Positions 34,947-43,408 of a stretch of DNA of 64,000 nucleotides are shown here, in pieces. A program made the translations under genes and the position numbers. Positions within the stretch are counted from its first letter, which is position 1. Each line of letters starts with the position of its first letter. Under the pieces are notes generated by a model. The model worked only from the letters and a program-made list of their open reading frames with translations. It was not told the DNA's origin and searched no databases. This stretch comes from Pseudomonas anguilliseptica. GTDB lineage: Bacteria; Pseudomonadota; Gammaproteobacteria; Pseudomonadales; Pseudomonadaceae. The stretch is taken from contig NZ_FNSC01000001.1 of the NCBI RefSeq assembly GCF_900105355.1, forward strand, positions 4,588,001-4,652,000, given 5' to 3'.

Positions 34947-35240
34947 TCAGTAACCGACTTCTTTCTGATGCTGAAAGGCCAGTACATAAACAGCGTCATC
35001 CGCCCGCTCATGCCGATAGAGCGCAACATAACCCGAATCACCGAACTCGATTATCAGCTCACGCAGTTCCGGCAGTTCTGGGAATGGGCGACCTACTTCC
35101 GGACCTTCTTCCAGTCGAGCGAGTTGTCGCTCAATCGCCTGGGCAGCACGCCGAGCTACCTGCGGACCTTTCTCGACAAGAAACTGACGGCAACGCTCCA
35201 GCCCGTGCGCAGCGCCTTCAGTGATAATCAATCGTGGCAC
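34947..35240 (-). CDS. ParE/RelE-superfamily toxin
   Basis: A 97-residue toxin. The fold pattern is typical: LIITEGAAHGLERCRQFLVE, the RRAAQAIERQLARLEEGPEV helices, and strands IEFGDSGYVALYRHE and VYVLAFQHQKEVGY. ParE members poison gyrase while RelE members cleave mRNA; catalytic residues do not settle which this is. The start overlaps the antitoxin gene by 13 bases. Confidence 0.82.
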   Translation of the reverse strand: MPRLIITEGAAHGLERCRQFLVEKGPQVARRAAQAIERQLARLEEGPEVGRPFPELPELRELIIEFGDSGYVALYRHERADDAVYVLAFQHQKEVGY

Positions 35241-35500
35241 TTGGGAAGCTCCGCCTCAGCATCGGTGCCCCAGGTATTTAGCCAGGTCCGAGTCTCTTGG
35301 CCGGTCAGATGCCGCCCCGTTTCCTGATACGCTGCCCACGACGCCAAGGCTTCCTGTTTAAAGCCCTCGCGGGCCTCTTCGCGCTCGACATACTGCGCTA
35401 TCGCTTCGCGCATAATCCAGTGGGACGAACGTTGACGCAGTCCAGCCAGATGCTGAATGCGGTTTTTCAGCTCGTCATCAATCTTGATAGAAGTGGCCAT
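35228..35500 (-). CDS. Ribbon-helix-helix (CopG/ParD-type) antitoxin
   Basis: A 90-residue antitoxin. The N-terminal ribbon-helix-helix is ATSIKIDDELKNRIQHLAGL with RQRSSHWIMREAIAQYVERE, and the C-terminal tail (EALASWAAYQETGRHLTGQE) would bind the toxin. It is the first gene of the pair, as expected for autoregulation. Confidence 0.85.
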   Translation of the reverse strand: MATSIKIDDELKNRIQHLAGLRQRSSHWIMREAIAQYVEREEAREGFKQEALASWAAYQETGRHLTGQETRTWLNTWGTDAEAELPKCHD

Positions 35501-35519
35501 AGCCGAACCCTCGTTATCT

Positions 35520-35534
35520 AAAGGTATTACCTTT
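35520..35534. promoter_or_regulatory. Palindromic operator of the RHH/ParE operon
   Basis: AAAGGTA-T-TACCTTT, seven-base arms with one central base, 20 bases before the antitoxin ATG and overlapping the AT-rich promoter region. RHH antitoxins typically bind such short palindromes. Confidence 0.6.
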
Positions 35535-35606
35535 TGATAATCTATCAGGTACCCAACACATCTGTCCATGCACCCAGGAGCGGATAATGTCACGCAGCAC
35601 TGACAT

Positions 35607-35662
35607 GGGGGGGACAAGTGGGGGGACAGATATTTATTTAAAAAATAAATATAAATAAATCA
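35607..35662. repeat. G-run repeats and AT palindrome upstream of the RHH/ParE operon
   Basis: Two copies of GGGGGGACA (within 35608-35630) followed by an AT-only inverted stretch (ATTTATTT / AAATAAAT, about 35631-35660). This resembles debris of REP/RAYT-type elements but no RAYT gene is present. Confidence 0.35.
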
Positions 35663-35676
35663 GTTGCTTACTAAGC

Positions 35677-35700
35677 AAAAAACACCGGCCACAAGCCAGT
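35677..35700 (-). terminator. Terminator after the DUF3820 gene
   Basis: On the minus strand ACTGGC-TTGTG-GCCGGT forms a six-pair stem (one G-T) followed by GTTTTTT. It lies 22 bases beyond the DUF3820 stop. Confidence 0.65.
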
Positions 35701-35722
35701 TTTTTATTATCCTGTGAAAAGC

Positions 35723-35959
35723 CTACTGCCCCTTGAACAGCACCCGCGGTTTGGTTCGTAGCGGGTCGAGCAAACCCGACAGGCCGTTATGGTCGATCTC
35801 CTGCATCAGCGCCAGCAGCCGACCGATTTCCCCCTGGGGGAAACCTTCACGGGCAAACCAGTTGAGGTAATTACCCGGCAGATCGGCGAGCAAACGGCCT
35901 TTGTGTTTGCCGAAAGGCATCTCACGGGTTACCAGCAACAGCAGATCTTCAGGTTTCAT
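35723..35959 (-). CDS. DUF3820 family protein
   Basis: A 78-residue protein with the family core EMPFGKHKGRLLADLPGNYL and NWFAREGFPQGEIGRLLALM. DUF3820 proteins are sometimes annotated as putative quorum-sensing-related regulators, but no mechanism is established. ATG 35959 is chosen over a TTG eight codons upstream because family members begin MKPEDL. Confidence 0.78.
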   Translation of the reverse strand: MKPEDLLLLVTREMPFGKHKGRLLADLPGNYLNWFAREGFPQGEIGRLLALMQEIDHNGLSGLLDPLRTKPRVLFKGQ

Positions 35960-36082
35960 CGCAGGCTCGGCAGGGTTCAGCAATCAGGCACGGATTATGC
36001 CGTTCGGCCCGGGGCCAGGCCAAGGTGAGAAAACTCGGGTAAGCTGCGCGACCCTGTTTATCGACCCAAGGTTTGTCCCCGC

Positions 36083-36454
36083 ATGATTATCAAGGCACTG
36101 CGCATCGGCCTCGGCCAGTTGATCATCTTCCTCGACTGGATAAGCCGTCCGGCCAAGCTCAAACGCACTCCTGAAGCTCAAGCTGCGGTCGAGCAAAGCG
36201 CCAGCAACCTCGCGCTGTACCAGTTCCACGCCTGCCCGTTCTGCGTAAAAACCCGCCGCACCCTGCACAAGCTGAATGTGCCAGTGGCCCTGCGCGACGC
36301 GAAGAACGACGCCCAGGCGCGTAGCGAGCTGGAACAGCAAGGCGGCAAGATCAAGGTGCCGTGCCTGCGCATCGAAGAAAACGGCCAGAGCACCTGGCTG
36401 TACGAGTCCAAGGCGATCATCGCTTATCTCGACGAGCGCTTCGCTGCTGCCTGA
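36083..36454 (+). CDS. Glutaredoxin-domain protein
   Basis: A 123-residue protein with an N-terminal hydrophobic segment (IGLGQLIIFLDWIS) that may anchor it, then a glutaredoxin/GST-N fold with the redox motif CPFC (YQFHACPFCVKTRRTLHKLN), a cis-Pro in IKVPCLRIEE and a C-terminal SKAIIAYLDERF helix. Likely a membrane-associated thiol oxidoreductase; the partner is unknown. Confidence 0.85.
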   Translation: MIIKALRIGLGQLIIFLDWISRPAKLKRTPEAQAAVEQSASNLALYQFHACPFCVKTRRTLHKLNVPVALRDAKNDAQARSELEQQGGKIKVPCLRIEENGQSTWLYESKAIIAYLDERFAAA

Positions 36455-36489
36455 TCAGGCAATCGGGGCCGCCTAGCGGCCCCAACACC

Positions 36490-36817
36490 TCAAGGCTGTA
36501 CAGCCTGCAACTCGCTCGCGACAAACTGGCTGCCCTGTTGCTGCGCAACAAAACTCACTTTGTCACCCACCTTAAGCCCCTCCAGTTGAGCAGCGTCCTG
36601 CACCTGAAACACCATGGTCATCGGCGGCATGCCGAGATTGGCCAAGGGCCCGTGGCGCAGGGTGATTTTCTGGTTGGCTGCATCGATCTTGCGCACCTCG
36701 CCCTGACTTGTGGCCGTAGCGCTGCTGGTGGCCGGCGCGGCGCTGTGCTGGCTGGCTGGCAAATGCGGAGCTGGCCAGCGCGTAGGCCAAGGCGATAACA
36801 CTCAGTAAATTTTTCAT
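36490..36817 (-). pseudogene. CusF-like periplasmic copper-binding protein, frameshifted at a tetranucleotide repeat
   Basis: The signal peptide frame (MKNLLSVIALAYALASSAFA) starts at ATG 36817. The copper-binding domain (GEVRKIDAANQKITLRHGPL, MPPMTMVFQV, LKVGDKVSFVAQQQGSQF) lies in another frame. The switch falls on three tandem TGGC units (36749-36760; GCCA on the coding strand). With two units instead of three the frame reads straight through as ASQHSAAPATSSA, giving a normal small CusF-like protein. So a four-base duplication inactivates it, or the repeat count varies. It ends the leftward copper cluster. Confidence 0.75.
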
Positions 36818-36844
36818 GGTCGATCCTCTTGCTTTAGTAAGGGG

Positions 36845-37345
36845 TTAGTTGGCCAACACACGAATGCGGCCAACCATGCCAGCCTGGTAATGGCCGGCGA
36901 TCAGGCAGGCGAAGTCGAAGTCGCCGGCGCGGTTGAAAGTCCAGATGATCTCGCCACGCTGCCCCGGCCCGATATGGGCCATATAGGGCTCGTCATGCTG
37001 CATACCGGGAAATTTGGCCATCATCGCCGCGTGCGCATCCAGATCCGCCTGAGTACCCAGAACGAACTCATGCAGCAACTTGCCCTGGTTACGGTGCACA
37101 AAGCGGATGGTCTCGCCCTGTTTGATCTCCAACTGATCGGGGCTAAAACGCATCTGGTCGCTCATGCCTATTTCGATAGTGCGGCTGACCTGCTCAAGGT
37201 CACCGGCAATACCCCAGGGTTTCTGCTCTTTGACTACGGCAGCGCTGTGCTGCGCAGCGTGTTGTTCGCTATGGCCCAGCGCTGAGCCGCTAAGCAGCAT
37301 GCCCGCCAGGGCGAATGCCAACGGCAAATAAGCTGTCTGTTGCAT
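36845..37345 (-). CDS. Periplasmic cupredoxin-domain copper protein
   Basis: A 166-residue exported protein. The signal peptide (LAFALAGMLLSGSALG) is followed by a His-rich linker (HSEQHAAQHSA) and a plastocyanin/cupredoxin fold. Type 1 copper ligands are seen as His in KLLHEFVLG and Cys-His-Met in FACLIAGHYQAGMVG. It is probably a copper chaperone or electron carrier of the copper resistance system. It is 12 bases from the multicopper oxidase gene. Confidence 0.85.
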   Translation of the reverse strand: MQQTAYLPLAFALAGMLLSGSALGHSEQHAAQHSAAVVKEQKPWGIAGDLEQVSRTIEIGMSDQMRFSPDQLEIKQGETIRFVHRNQGKLLHEFVLGTQADLDAHAAMMAKFPGMQHDEPYMAHIGPGQRGEIIWTFNRAGDFDFACLIAGHYQAGMVGRIRVLAN

Positions 37346-37357
37346 GGGTCTACCTCC

Positions 37358-38770
37358 TCAATGGCCAGCATGGCCGCTAGGTTTACGCACTTGCACTTCG
37401 ACCGACTCGCCAGGCGGTTGCTTAAGCGGCATCGACTGCCCGCCGGCCTCGCTCGAACGCGCCGGTTTGGCCAGCTCCCCTTTCCACTCATAGGCCACAG
37501 TGCCGGCCGGGTGTTTGAACCAGCCCGGGTCGCGGTAATCGCCGGGCGCTTGATCCTTACGCACCTTGAGCACGGTAAACATGCCGCCCATTTCCACGGA
37601 GCCGAAGGGGCCGTCGCCGGTCATCATCGGCGCGGTGTTGTCCGGCAGGGGCATCTGCATTTCCGCCATATCGGCCATGCCGCGTTCACCCATGACCATA
37701 TAGTCAGGGATCAGCTTGGCGACCTTGCGCGTCATCTCGCGGTGATCGACGCCAATCAGAGTCGGCACGTCATGGCCCATGGCGTTCATGGTGTGGTGGC
37801 TCTTGTGACAGTGGAAAGCCCAGTCGCCCTCCTCGTCAGCAAGGAATTCGACCTGACGCATCTGCCCCACCGCAATATCCGTGGTCACCTCCGGCCAGCG
37901 CGAGCCCAGCGGCGTCGGCCCGCCATCGGTGCCGGTCACTTCGAACTCATGGCCATGCAGATGGATCGGGTGGTTGGTCATGGTCAGGTTGCCGACGCGC
38001 AGGCGCACCTTGTCGTTATGCCGCACCACTAACGGGTCGATGCCAGGGAAGATGCGGCTGTTGAAGGTCCACAAGTTAAAGTCGAGCATGGTCATTATTT
38101 TCGGCGTGGCCGCCCCAGGATCGATGTCATAGGCGTTAAGCAAGAAACAGAAATCTCGATCCACTTCGCTGATCAGCGGGTGATGCGCCTTAGGGTGGGT
38201 GACCCAAAAGCCCATCATGCCCATAGCCATCTGGGTCATCTCGTCAGCATGCGGGTGGTACATAAAGGTGCCGGGACGGCGCGCGACAAATTCGTAGACA
38301 AAGGTCTTGCCTACCGGAATCGCCGGCTGGTTCAGCCCGGCAACGCCATCCATGCCATTGGGCAAACGCTGGCCGTGCCAATGGATGCTGGTATGTTCGG
38401 GCAGTTTATTGGTGACGAAGATGCGCACCCGATCGCCCTCTACCACTTCGATGGTCGGCCCCGGCGACTGGCCGTTATAGCCCCACAAATGGGCCTTGTA
38501 GCCTGGCGCCAGTTCGCGCACCACTGGTTCGGCCACCAGGTGGAACTCTTTTACGCCGTTGTTCATCCGCCACGGCAGGGTCCAGCCATTGAGCGTCACC
38601 ACGGGGTTATAGGGCCGGCCGTTGTGCGGTTGCAGCGGCGGCTGGGTATCGGCGCTGCCCTGGGTCACCGCCTCTGGCACGCCGGCCAGGGAGACCCGGC
38701 TGACCGCCGAGGTGGCGACAGCTGCAGTAATCGCGCTGGCACCGAGAAAGAAATCACGTCGTGAAACCAT
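37358..38770 (-). CDS. Multicopper oxidase (CopA-type), Tat-exported
   Basis: A 470-residue oxidase. The N terminus has a twin-arginine signal (SRRDFFLGASAITAAVATSA). The four copper-ligand motifs are present: SIHWHGQRLPNG, MYHPHADEMTQM, HPIHLHGHEFEV and HCHKSHHTMNAMGH. Met-rich segments (ADMAEMQMPLPDNTAPMMTG) suggest cuprous ion binding. Such periplasmic enzymes oxidise Cu(I) to the less toxic Cu(II). It is shorter than classic CopA (about 600) and nearer to MmcO/CopA2-type enzymes. Confidence 0.9.
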   Translation of the reverse strand: MVSRRDFFLGASAITAAVATSAVSRVSLAGVPEAVTQGSADTQPPLQPHNGRPYNPVVTLNGWTLPWRMNNGVKEFHLVAEPVVRELAPGYKAHLWGYNGQSPGPTIEVVEGDRVRIFVTNKLPEHTSIHWHGQRLPNGMDGVAGLNQPAIPVGKTFVYEFVARRPGTFMYHPHADEMTQMAMGMMGFWVTHPKAHHPLISEVDRDFCFLLNAYDIDPGAATPKIMTMLDFNLWTFNSRIFPGIDPLVVRHNDKVRLRVGNLTMTNHPIHLHGHEFEVTGTDGGPTPLGSRWPEVTTDIAVGQMRQVEFLADEEGDWAFHCHKSHHTMNAMGHDVPTLIGVDHREMTRKVAKLIPDYMVMGERGMADMAEMQMPLPDNTAPMMTGDGPFGSVEMGGMFTVLKVRKDQAPGDYRDPGWFKHPAGTVAYEWKGELAKPARSSEAGGQSMPLKQPPGESVEVQVRKPSGHAGH

Positions 38771-38786
38771 GGGGAATAGTCCTTAA

Positions 38787-40178
38787 TCAGTGCCCGGCGG
38801 GCTCGTCAGTGGCGGCCATAGCCGGAGTGCTCGGTGACAGGCTGGGCGCGCCCAACAGGGCCATATCCAGATCCGCCTTGGCGATCCAGAAGTCGCGTTG
38901 CGCCTGCAGGTAACCGTCGACCGCGAGAATTTGCTTGCGGGCATCGGCTAGCAGCTCAAAGGTGCTGATAAACATGCCGTTGTATTGCAGAACATTTTCC
39001 TCGGCGATCCGCGCCCGCAGCGGTAGCACCTCATCACGGTAATGCCGGGCGATATCATGGCTGGCCTGGTAACCCAGGTAGGCCTCGCGTACCTGGGAGC
39101 GCGCGTTGATTGCCGTGGCGGCCGCACGGTTAAGCATCTGCCGGTATTGCGCCTCGGCTTTAGCCACCTTGGCCCCGCTCCAGTCGAACAACGGCAACTC
39201 CACGCTGATCTCATAACCGCGCTGGGTCGGCTCTTCATTGGAGCGGTTATTCGCCACGCCCAGCTCCAGCACATTGATAAAGCGCGTGGTCTTGCTCAAC
39301 CCGAGGTTCTTCGCCAGGCGTTCGGCGTCCAGACGCATGACTTGGATATCAAGGCGCTGCGCCATAGCCATGCGTTCGACATCCGGCAACTGCTCAGGCT
39401 TAGCTGGCAACTCAGGCAGACGCTCGGGCAGGCTGAAGTCGATCTGCTCACCCCACAGCCCAAGTAGACGCGTCAGTTGCTCACGACTCTGCACGCGGGC
39501 TTGTTGCGCACGGATCAGGTTGAGCCCGGCATCGGCATAGAAGCTCTGCTCCTGGGCACGCTGCAAGGTGCTGTAGTTGCCCACTGCGGCCAACCGCCGG
39601 GCCAGCTCAGCCGACACCTCAGCCGCCTGCATAACCTGCTGCATATAAACCAGGCTTTCCTGCGCCGTCACCGCACGGTACCAAGCCTTGCGTGTCTGGC
39701 TGGCCAACTCGAATAACGCCAGGCTGGTCTGCCGCTGCACTTGCTCGAAGCGCTTAGCCTCAATACCCGAGGTCAGCGGCATGGCGATCAGCCGCGCCAG
39801 GTTGATATGCAGGCCACGCTCGTACTCCACCTCGCTGCCCTTCTCCATACGACCGAAGGAAAAGCCAGGGTTGGGGATACGCCCGGCCTGCACACGCTCG
39901 GCTTCGCTGATACCCAGCGCATCGAAGCTTGCCTGCAAGTCGCGGTTATTCAGCAAGGCAACCTGCACGGCGGCATCCACCGTCAGCGGCTCGGCCAGCA
40001 ACTCGGCGACCCGCTCGGCCACCTGACTACGCTGCTCCGGGGTTTTCACCCAGGTCACCTGTTTGTCCAACTGCGCCTGGCTGGCCTGCTCGACCTGAGT
40101 AAAACCGCCATCCTGGCTAAAGCTGGCGCAGCCGCTCAGTAGCACAACCAACACGCCAAGCCCGACGCGGTTCGTCAT
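38787..40178 (-). CDS. TolC-family outer-membrane efflux lipoprotein of the copper cluster
   Basis: A 463-residue outer-membrane factor. The signal peptide ends with lipobox LLSGC, followed by two OEP domains with long amphipathic helices (RARIAEENVLQYNGMFISTF is a late one). It would form the exit duct, but no RND pump or adaptor gene is adjacent here, so its pump may be elsewhere. I start at ATG 40178; an in-frame ATG at 40202 overlaps the upstream gene and would place eight residues ahead of the signal peptide. Confidence 0.85.
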   Translation of the reverse strand: MTNRVGLGVLVVLLSGCASFSQDGGFTQVEQASQAQLDKQVTWVKTPEQRSQVAERVAELLAEPLTVDAAVQVALLNNRDLQASFDALGISEAERVQAGRIPNPGFSFGRMEKGSEVEYERGLHINLARLIAMPLTSGIEAKRFEQVQRQTSLALFELASQTRKAWYRAVTAQESLVYMQQVMQAAEVSAELARRLAAVGNYSTLQRAQEQSFYADAGLNLIRAQQARVQSREQLTRLLGLWGEQIDFSLPERLPELPAKPEQLPDVERMAMAQRLDIQVMRLDAERLAKNLGLSKTTRFINVLELGVANNRSNEEPTQRGYEISVELPLFDWSGAKVAKAEAQYRQMLNRAAATAINARSQVREAYLGYQASHDIARHYRDEVLPLRARIAEENVLQYNGMFISTFELLADARKQILAVDGYLQAQRDFWIAKADLDMALLGAPSLSPSTPAMAATDEPAGH

Positions 40179-40188
40179 GCCACTCGTT

Positions 40189-40521
40189 TTAGTGATGGCC
40201 ATGGTGCGCCTCCATTGGCTTGCTCAGCGGCTCAGCGGGCTGCTGCGCCGGGGTTACCTGGGTATCGGTCTCCTGGGCATACGGTTCCTGAGCATAGGTG
40301 CGCCAGCCGCCGATCCGGCCGACCAAATCATTGGCCTCGCGCCAGTCGTACGGCGGCTGCTCAGTAAAACCCTGATAGGCCTTAAGCGGCGATTGATAGT
40401 GCAGAGCCGGCGTAGCGGCCTGGGCGTCCAGCGGGTCGGGCGACTCGGCCCAGCTGCCGGCCGGCAGCAACCATGCCAAGCAGATAAACGCCTGCCGGCG
40501 GGCAAAGAAAAAACGCATCAT
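40189..40521 (-). CDS. Small exported protein of the copper cluster (unknown)
   Basis: A 110-residue protein. A signal peptide (FICLAWLLPAGSWA) is followed by a conserved-looking core (YQSPLKAYQGFTEQPPYDWR, EANDLVGRIGGWRTYA) and a His-rich tail (MEAHHGHH) that could bind copper. Similar small proteins occur upstream of TolC-type genes in copper operons. Its stop lies very close to or overlaps the next start. Confidence 0.65.
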   Translation of the reverse strand: MMRFFFARRQAFICLAWLLPAGSWAESPDPLDAQAATPALHYQSPLKAYQGFTEQPPYDWREANDLVGRIGGWRTYAQEPYAQETDTQVTPAQQPAEPLSKPMEAHHGHH

Positions 40522-40641
40522 CGAAGAGTCTCGCGTGCAGCGGCGTTGCCTGCACTGCGCAGGTACACACCGACTATAGCTAAATACGCGTTAAGCGGGC
40601 CTGGGCAACAACAGCGCCAGGTGCGTCACGCACGGTTTGGC

Positions 40642-41058
40642 TTAAGCGAGAAACAGGCGTGGGGGTCTTTCGGGGGTTTCGGCGATAAAGCCGACAAACT
40701 GATCCAGTCGCGCCAAGGACAGCTCGACCGCTTGCAGTGGGGAATTGCTGACAACCACCGTGCTCAGGGCCACCGCACCAACACAAAAGGCACAGAGGCT
40801 GCATAGGCTGTTATCGGCGGTAGACACGGACTTGCTGGAAGTGTCGCTGGCGTGATGTTCGCCATGGGCAGATGCCTTCGCAGGCTCAGCAATGACCATC
40901 GCGCCCGGATGATGCGCCGCCATTTGCGGATCAACCTGGGCCATCGCCCCGCTCTGCTGGGTTACCGCGCATAACTGCATGCTGATGGCGGCCATGCTCT
41001 GCGCCGGGAGGGCGAGCATTAGCATCCAGATCAGAGCGGTACGCAGGGTTTTACGCAT
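40642..41058 (-). CDS. DUF2946-like copper-cluster protein, His/Cys-rich
   Basis: A 138-residue exported or membrane protein. The signal peptide (ALIWMLMLALPAQSMA) precedes a His/Met-rich stretch (MAAHHPGAMV, AHGEHHASD) and a Cys cluster CSLCAFCVGA before a hydrophobic segment. The end AETPERPPRLFLA is typical of the family. It heads the leftward copper genes, so a metal-binding or sensing role is likely but unproven. Confidence 0.65.
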   Translation of the reverse strand: MRKTLRTALIWMLMLALPAQSMAAISMQLCAVTQQSGAMAQVDPQMAAHHPGAMVIAEPAKASAHGEHHASDTSSKSVSTADNSLCSLCAFCVGAVALSTVVVSNSPLQAVELSLARLDQFVGFIAETPERPPRLFLA

Positions 41059-41167
41059 GGTGCGAGTTTGTCTTCAGCACAGTTGATGGGTCGGATTATC
41101 CACCCAATGCATCATTTGTCTATGCCTGAGATGGGCAAACGCCCGCACAGCTGGCTATGATCGGGCC

Positions 41168-41569
41168 ATGACCAGCACACCACCGCTGCGCCAACCCTGC
41201 CCTCCCGGCGCCTGCGACTGCGGCCGCGAGCGACTGCTGGAAAATCCCAGCAGCGATATGCGCATCCTGCTGCTCACCCGCAGCGAGGAAAAACGTCTGC
41301 TAGAAAGGCTGGAAAACCTTGATAGCCTGGCGGACCTGGAAAAGCTGCAGCGACGCATCTATGAGCAGCTCGGTGTGCGCGTCACCGTCGCCCCCGGCTT
41401 TAATGAGGTGCGCAGCATGCGCGGCATCGCCATCCAGATTGATGAACTGCCGGGGCTGTGCCGCAAAACCCGTCAGGCCATTCCTACCGCCATCCGCCGC
41501 GGCTTGGAAAAGCGTCCGCAGATTGCCTACGACCTGCTTAACGCCCATGACCTGTTTCGCGATATTTAA
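41168..41569 (+). CDS. Conserved hypothetical protein
   Basis: A 133-residue protein with an N-terminal cysteine motif CPPGACDCGRERLL, then a helical segment (LTRSEEKRLLERLENLDSLA) and RRIYEQLGVRVTVAPGFNEV. No known domain is assigned. The Cys cluster might bind metal. It is divergent from the copper cluster, but the link is only positional. Confidence 0.6.
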   Translation: MTSTPPLRQPCPPGACDCGRERLLENPSSDMRILLLTRSEEKRLLERLENLDSLADLEKLQRRIYEQLGVRVTVAPGFNEVRSMRGIAIQIDELPGLCRKTRQAIPTAIRRGLEKRPQIAYDLLNAHDLFRDI

Positions 41570-41704
41570 GGCGCTGGGTGAGAGGGTCGTGAACTGGTAA
41601 ACAGGGCTAAACGCAGGTGACCTCATGTGCCGAAAACCGCGCGGTTGACAGGCTGGTAAAAATCAGCAGAATCGCCGCCCCTTTTCCACGGATGGAAGTC
41701 CTTC

Positions 41705-42250
41705 GTGCAACGGATTGTGATTTTGGGCAATGCTGGCAGCGGCAAGTCCACTCTGGCTCGCTCCTTGAGCAAATGCCTCAGTTTGCCCGTAGTGCATCTG
41801 GACACACTGTTCTGGGAGCCTGGCTGGGTCGAACCAGACGCGGCGCAGTTCCGTGAAAGGGTCCGCGAGGCGCTCACAACTGATGCCTGGATCTGTGAAG
41901 GCAACTACGCCCGACGCACCTTCGACCTGCGCTTGCCCAGCGCCGATCTGATTATCTGGCTTGATACGCCGCGCCTGACCTGTCTGAGGCGCGTCATCGT
42001 TCGTAGCGCATTGAACCGACCCCGCCCTGACCTTCCAGCAGGCTGTAGAGAAAAACTAGACCGGGCATTTCTGGATTTTCTTAAATTCGTTTGGCAGTTC
42101 GACCATGGCTACCGCCAAGGTATCGACGCAGTGCGCATGGCCATAGGGCCGACGGTGCCTACAGTGCATTTACGAGGCGTTCGACAGATTGCCGCCTTCC
42201 TTGATCGGCTGCCCGTAACACCTGCAACCCGGCCCAGCTCGATCAATTGA
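41705..42250 (+). CDS. P-loop NTPase, adenylate kinase/topology modulation (FlaR-like) protein
   Basis: A 181-residue small nucleotide kinase-like protein. The Walker A motif is GNAGSGKSTLA; HLDTLFWEPGW, ICEGNYARRTFDLRLPSADL and IIWLDTPRLTCLRR match proteins annotated as DNA topology modulation protein FlaR. Its substrate is not established. It starts with GTG 41705. It overlaps or closely precedes a Nudix gene, suggesting a nucleotide-housekeeping pair. Confidence 0.75.
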   Translation: MQRIVILGNAGSGKSTLARSLSKCLSLPVVHLDTLFWEPGWVEPDAAQFRERVREALTTDAWICEGNYARRTFDLRLPSADLIIWLDTPRLTCLRRVIVRSALNRPRPDLPAGCREKLDRAFLDFLKFVWQFDHGYRQGIDAVRMAIGPTVPTVHLRGVRQIAAFLDRLPVTPATRPSSIN

Positions 42251-42276
42251 CGACCAGAAGAAAGGGATTATTACTC

Positions 42277-42720
42277 GTGGCAAAACACTTCATTCGCCCG
42301 CTCGCGCTGTGCATTTTTCATCATCGGGGGAAAATACTGGTCAACCAATTCAACGATGCCGATGAGAACCGGACGCTTTTTCGTCCCATTGGCGGCGGCA
42401 TTGAATTCGGCGAAAGGAGCCACGACGCCATCGTCCGCGAAGTACAGAAAGAACTGGGCCGCTCGATCAGCGATATTCGCCTGATTGGCACGCTGGAAAG
42501 CATCTTCACCTACGCAGGCAAGCCAGGGCACGAGATTGTCCAGGTCTACGATGCACGGTTTGACGACGCAGAGGTCTATGAACAACCCTGGCTAGACGGC
42601 CATGAAAGCGATGGCGCGCCGTTCAGGGCCTCGTGGCACTCCAGCGCCAGCTTCACCCCGGCATCACCTCTGGTACCGGAAGGGCTCTACGACCTGCTCA
42701 AGCGAGCATCGCTGTTGTGA
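42277..42720 (+). CDS. Nudix hydrolase with altered Nudix box
   Basis: A 147-residue Nudix-fold protein. The box GGIEFGERSHDAIVREVQKE has REVQKELG where the consensus is REUXEEXG, so the first of the paired catalytic glutamates is Lys; metal binding may be weakened. I start at GTG 42277 behind AAGGGA; an in-frame TTG at 42247 overlapping the previous stop is an alternative. The substrate is unknown. Confidence 0.75.
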   Translation: MAKHFIRPLALCIFHHRGKILVNQFNDADENRTLFRPIGGGIEFGERSHDAIVREVQKELGRSISDIRLIGTLESIFTYAGKPGHEIVQVYDARFDDAEVYEQPWLDGHESDGAPFRASWHSSASFTPASPLVPEGLYDLLKRASLL

Positions 42721-42806
42721 CAGCCCATCGGTAGCCGGGGCTGACCGTATGCCAATTAAGACAATGTTGGCATACGGCGCAATTTTCAAACTCAAGGGTC
42801 AGGCAC

Positions 42807-43367
42807 ATGGCATTCCGGGTAGCGAAAGCCTCCATTACTACCGCCCTGATGGAGGCTGGCTTGGAAGATGCTCGTGGCCCCAACCTGCTTGCGACCAAAG
42901 CATGCCCTGTGGTTGTGCGGATGATTGACGGCTTGGAGTACCTGTTGGTGTTCAAGCATCCGCTAGCGGGTTACCAACTGGTGAAGGGCACCATTGAATG
43001 GGCTGAGCGGCCTGCCCATGCAGCCGTGCGCGAGCTTGCTGAAGAATCGGGCATTTGCAATGCTCAGGCAGTAAGGGATCTAGGCAGCTGGAATGCCGGG
43101 TACGAGCAACAGATCTGGTCGTTTCAGCTTTGTGAGGTCGCAGAGTCGCTACCCCACCAGTGGCGCTTCAACACAGATGATGATGGCGGACATGTCTTTG
43201 AGTTCTTCTGGCATCCGTTGAGTGCTGATTTTCCCACGCCTTGTCACAGGCTATTTCAGGCAGCCTGGGCACAGATCAGAAAGCGGCTTTACGCCACGAA
43301 CGCGGACACACATAAGCCCTTACAGATGCTCACAGCAGCTCATCGCTCTACCCAAAAACCGACCTGA
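42807..43367 (+). CDS. Nudix hydrolase
   Basis: A 186-residue Nudix protein with a canonical box GTIEWAERPAHAAVRELAEE followed by SGI. The N-terminal beta segment (ACPVVVRMIDGLEYLLVFKH) is usual. It is likely to hydrolyse a nucleoside diphosphate derivative; which one cannot be told. It is the second Nudix gene in a row and unlike the first has an intact catalytic motif. Confidence 0.82.
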   Translation: MAFRVAKASITTALMEAGLEDARGPNLLATKACPVVVRMIDGLEYLLVFKHPLAGYQLVKGTIEWAERPAHAAVRELAEESGICNAQAVRDLGSWNAGYEQQIWSFQLCEVAESLPHQWRFNTDDDGGHVFEFFWHPLSADFPTPCHRLFQAAWAQIRKRLYATNADTHKPLQMLTAAHRSTQKPT

Positions 43368-43408
43368 CTCACTACACCCACAACCTGCTGCGCGATGCAT
43401 AGCACGAG

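Noticed and set aside
35600..35665. CRISPR or REP array
   Set aside because: Only two short G-run copies and an AT palindrome; no regularly spaced repeats and no RAYT or cas gene.
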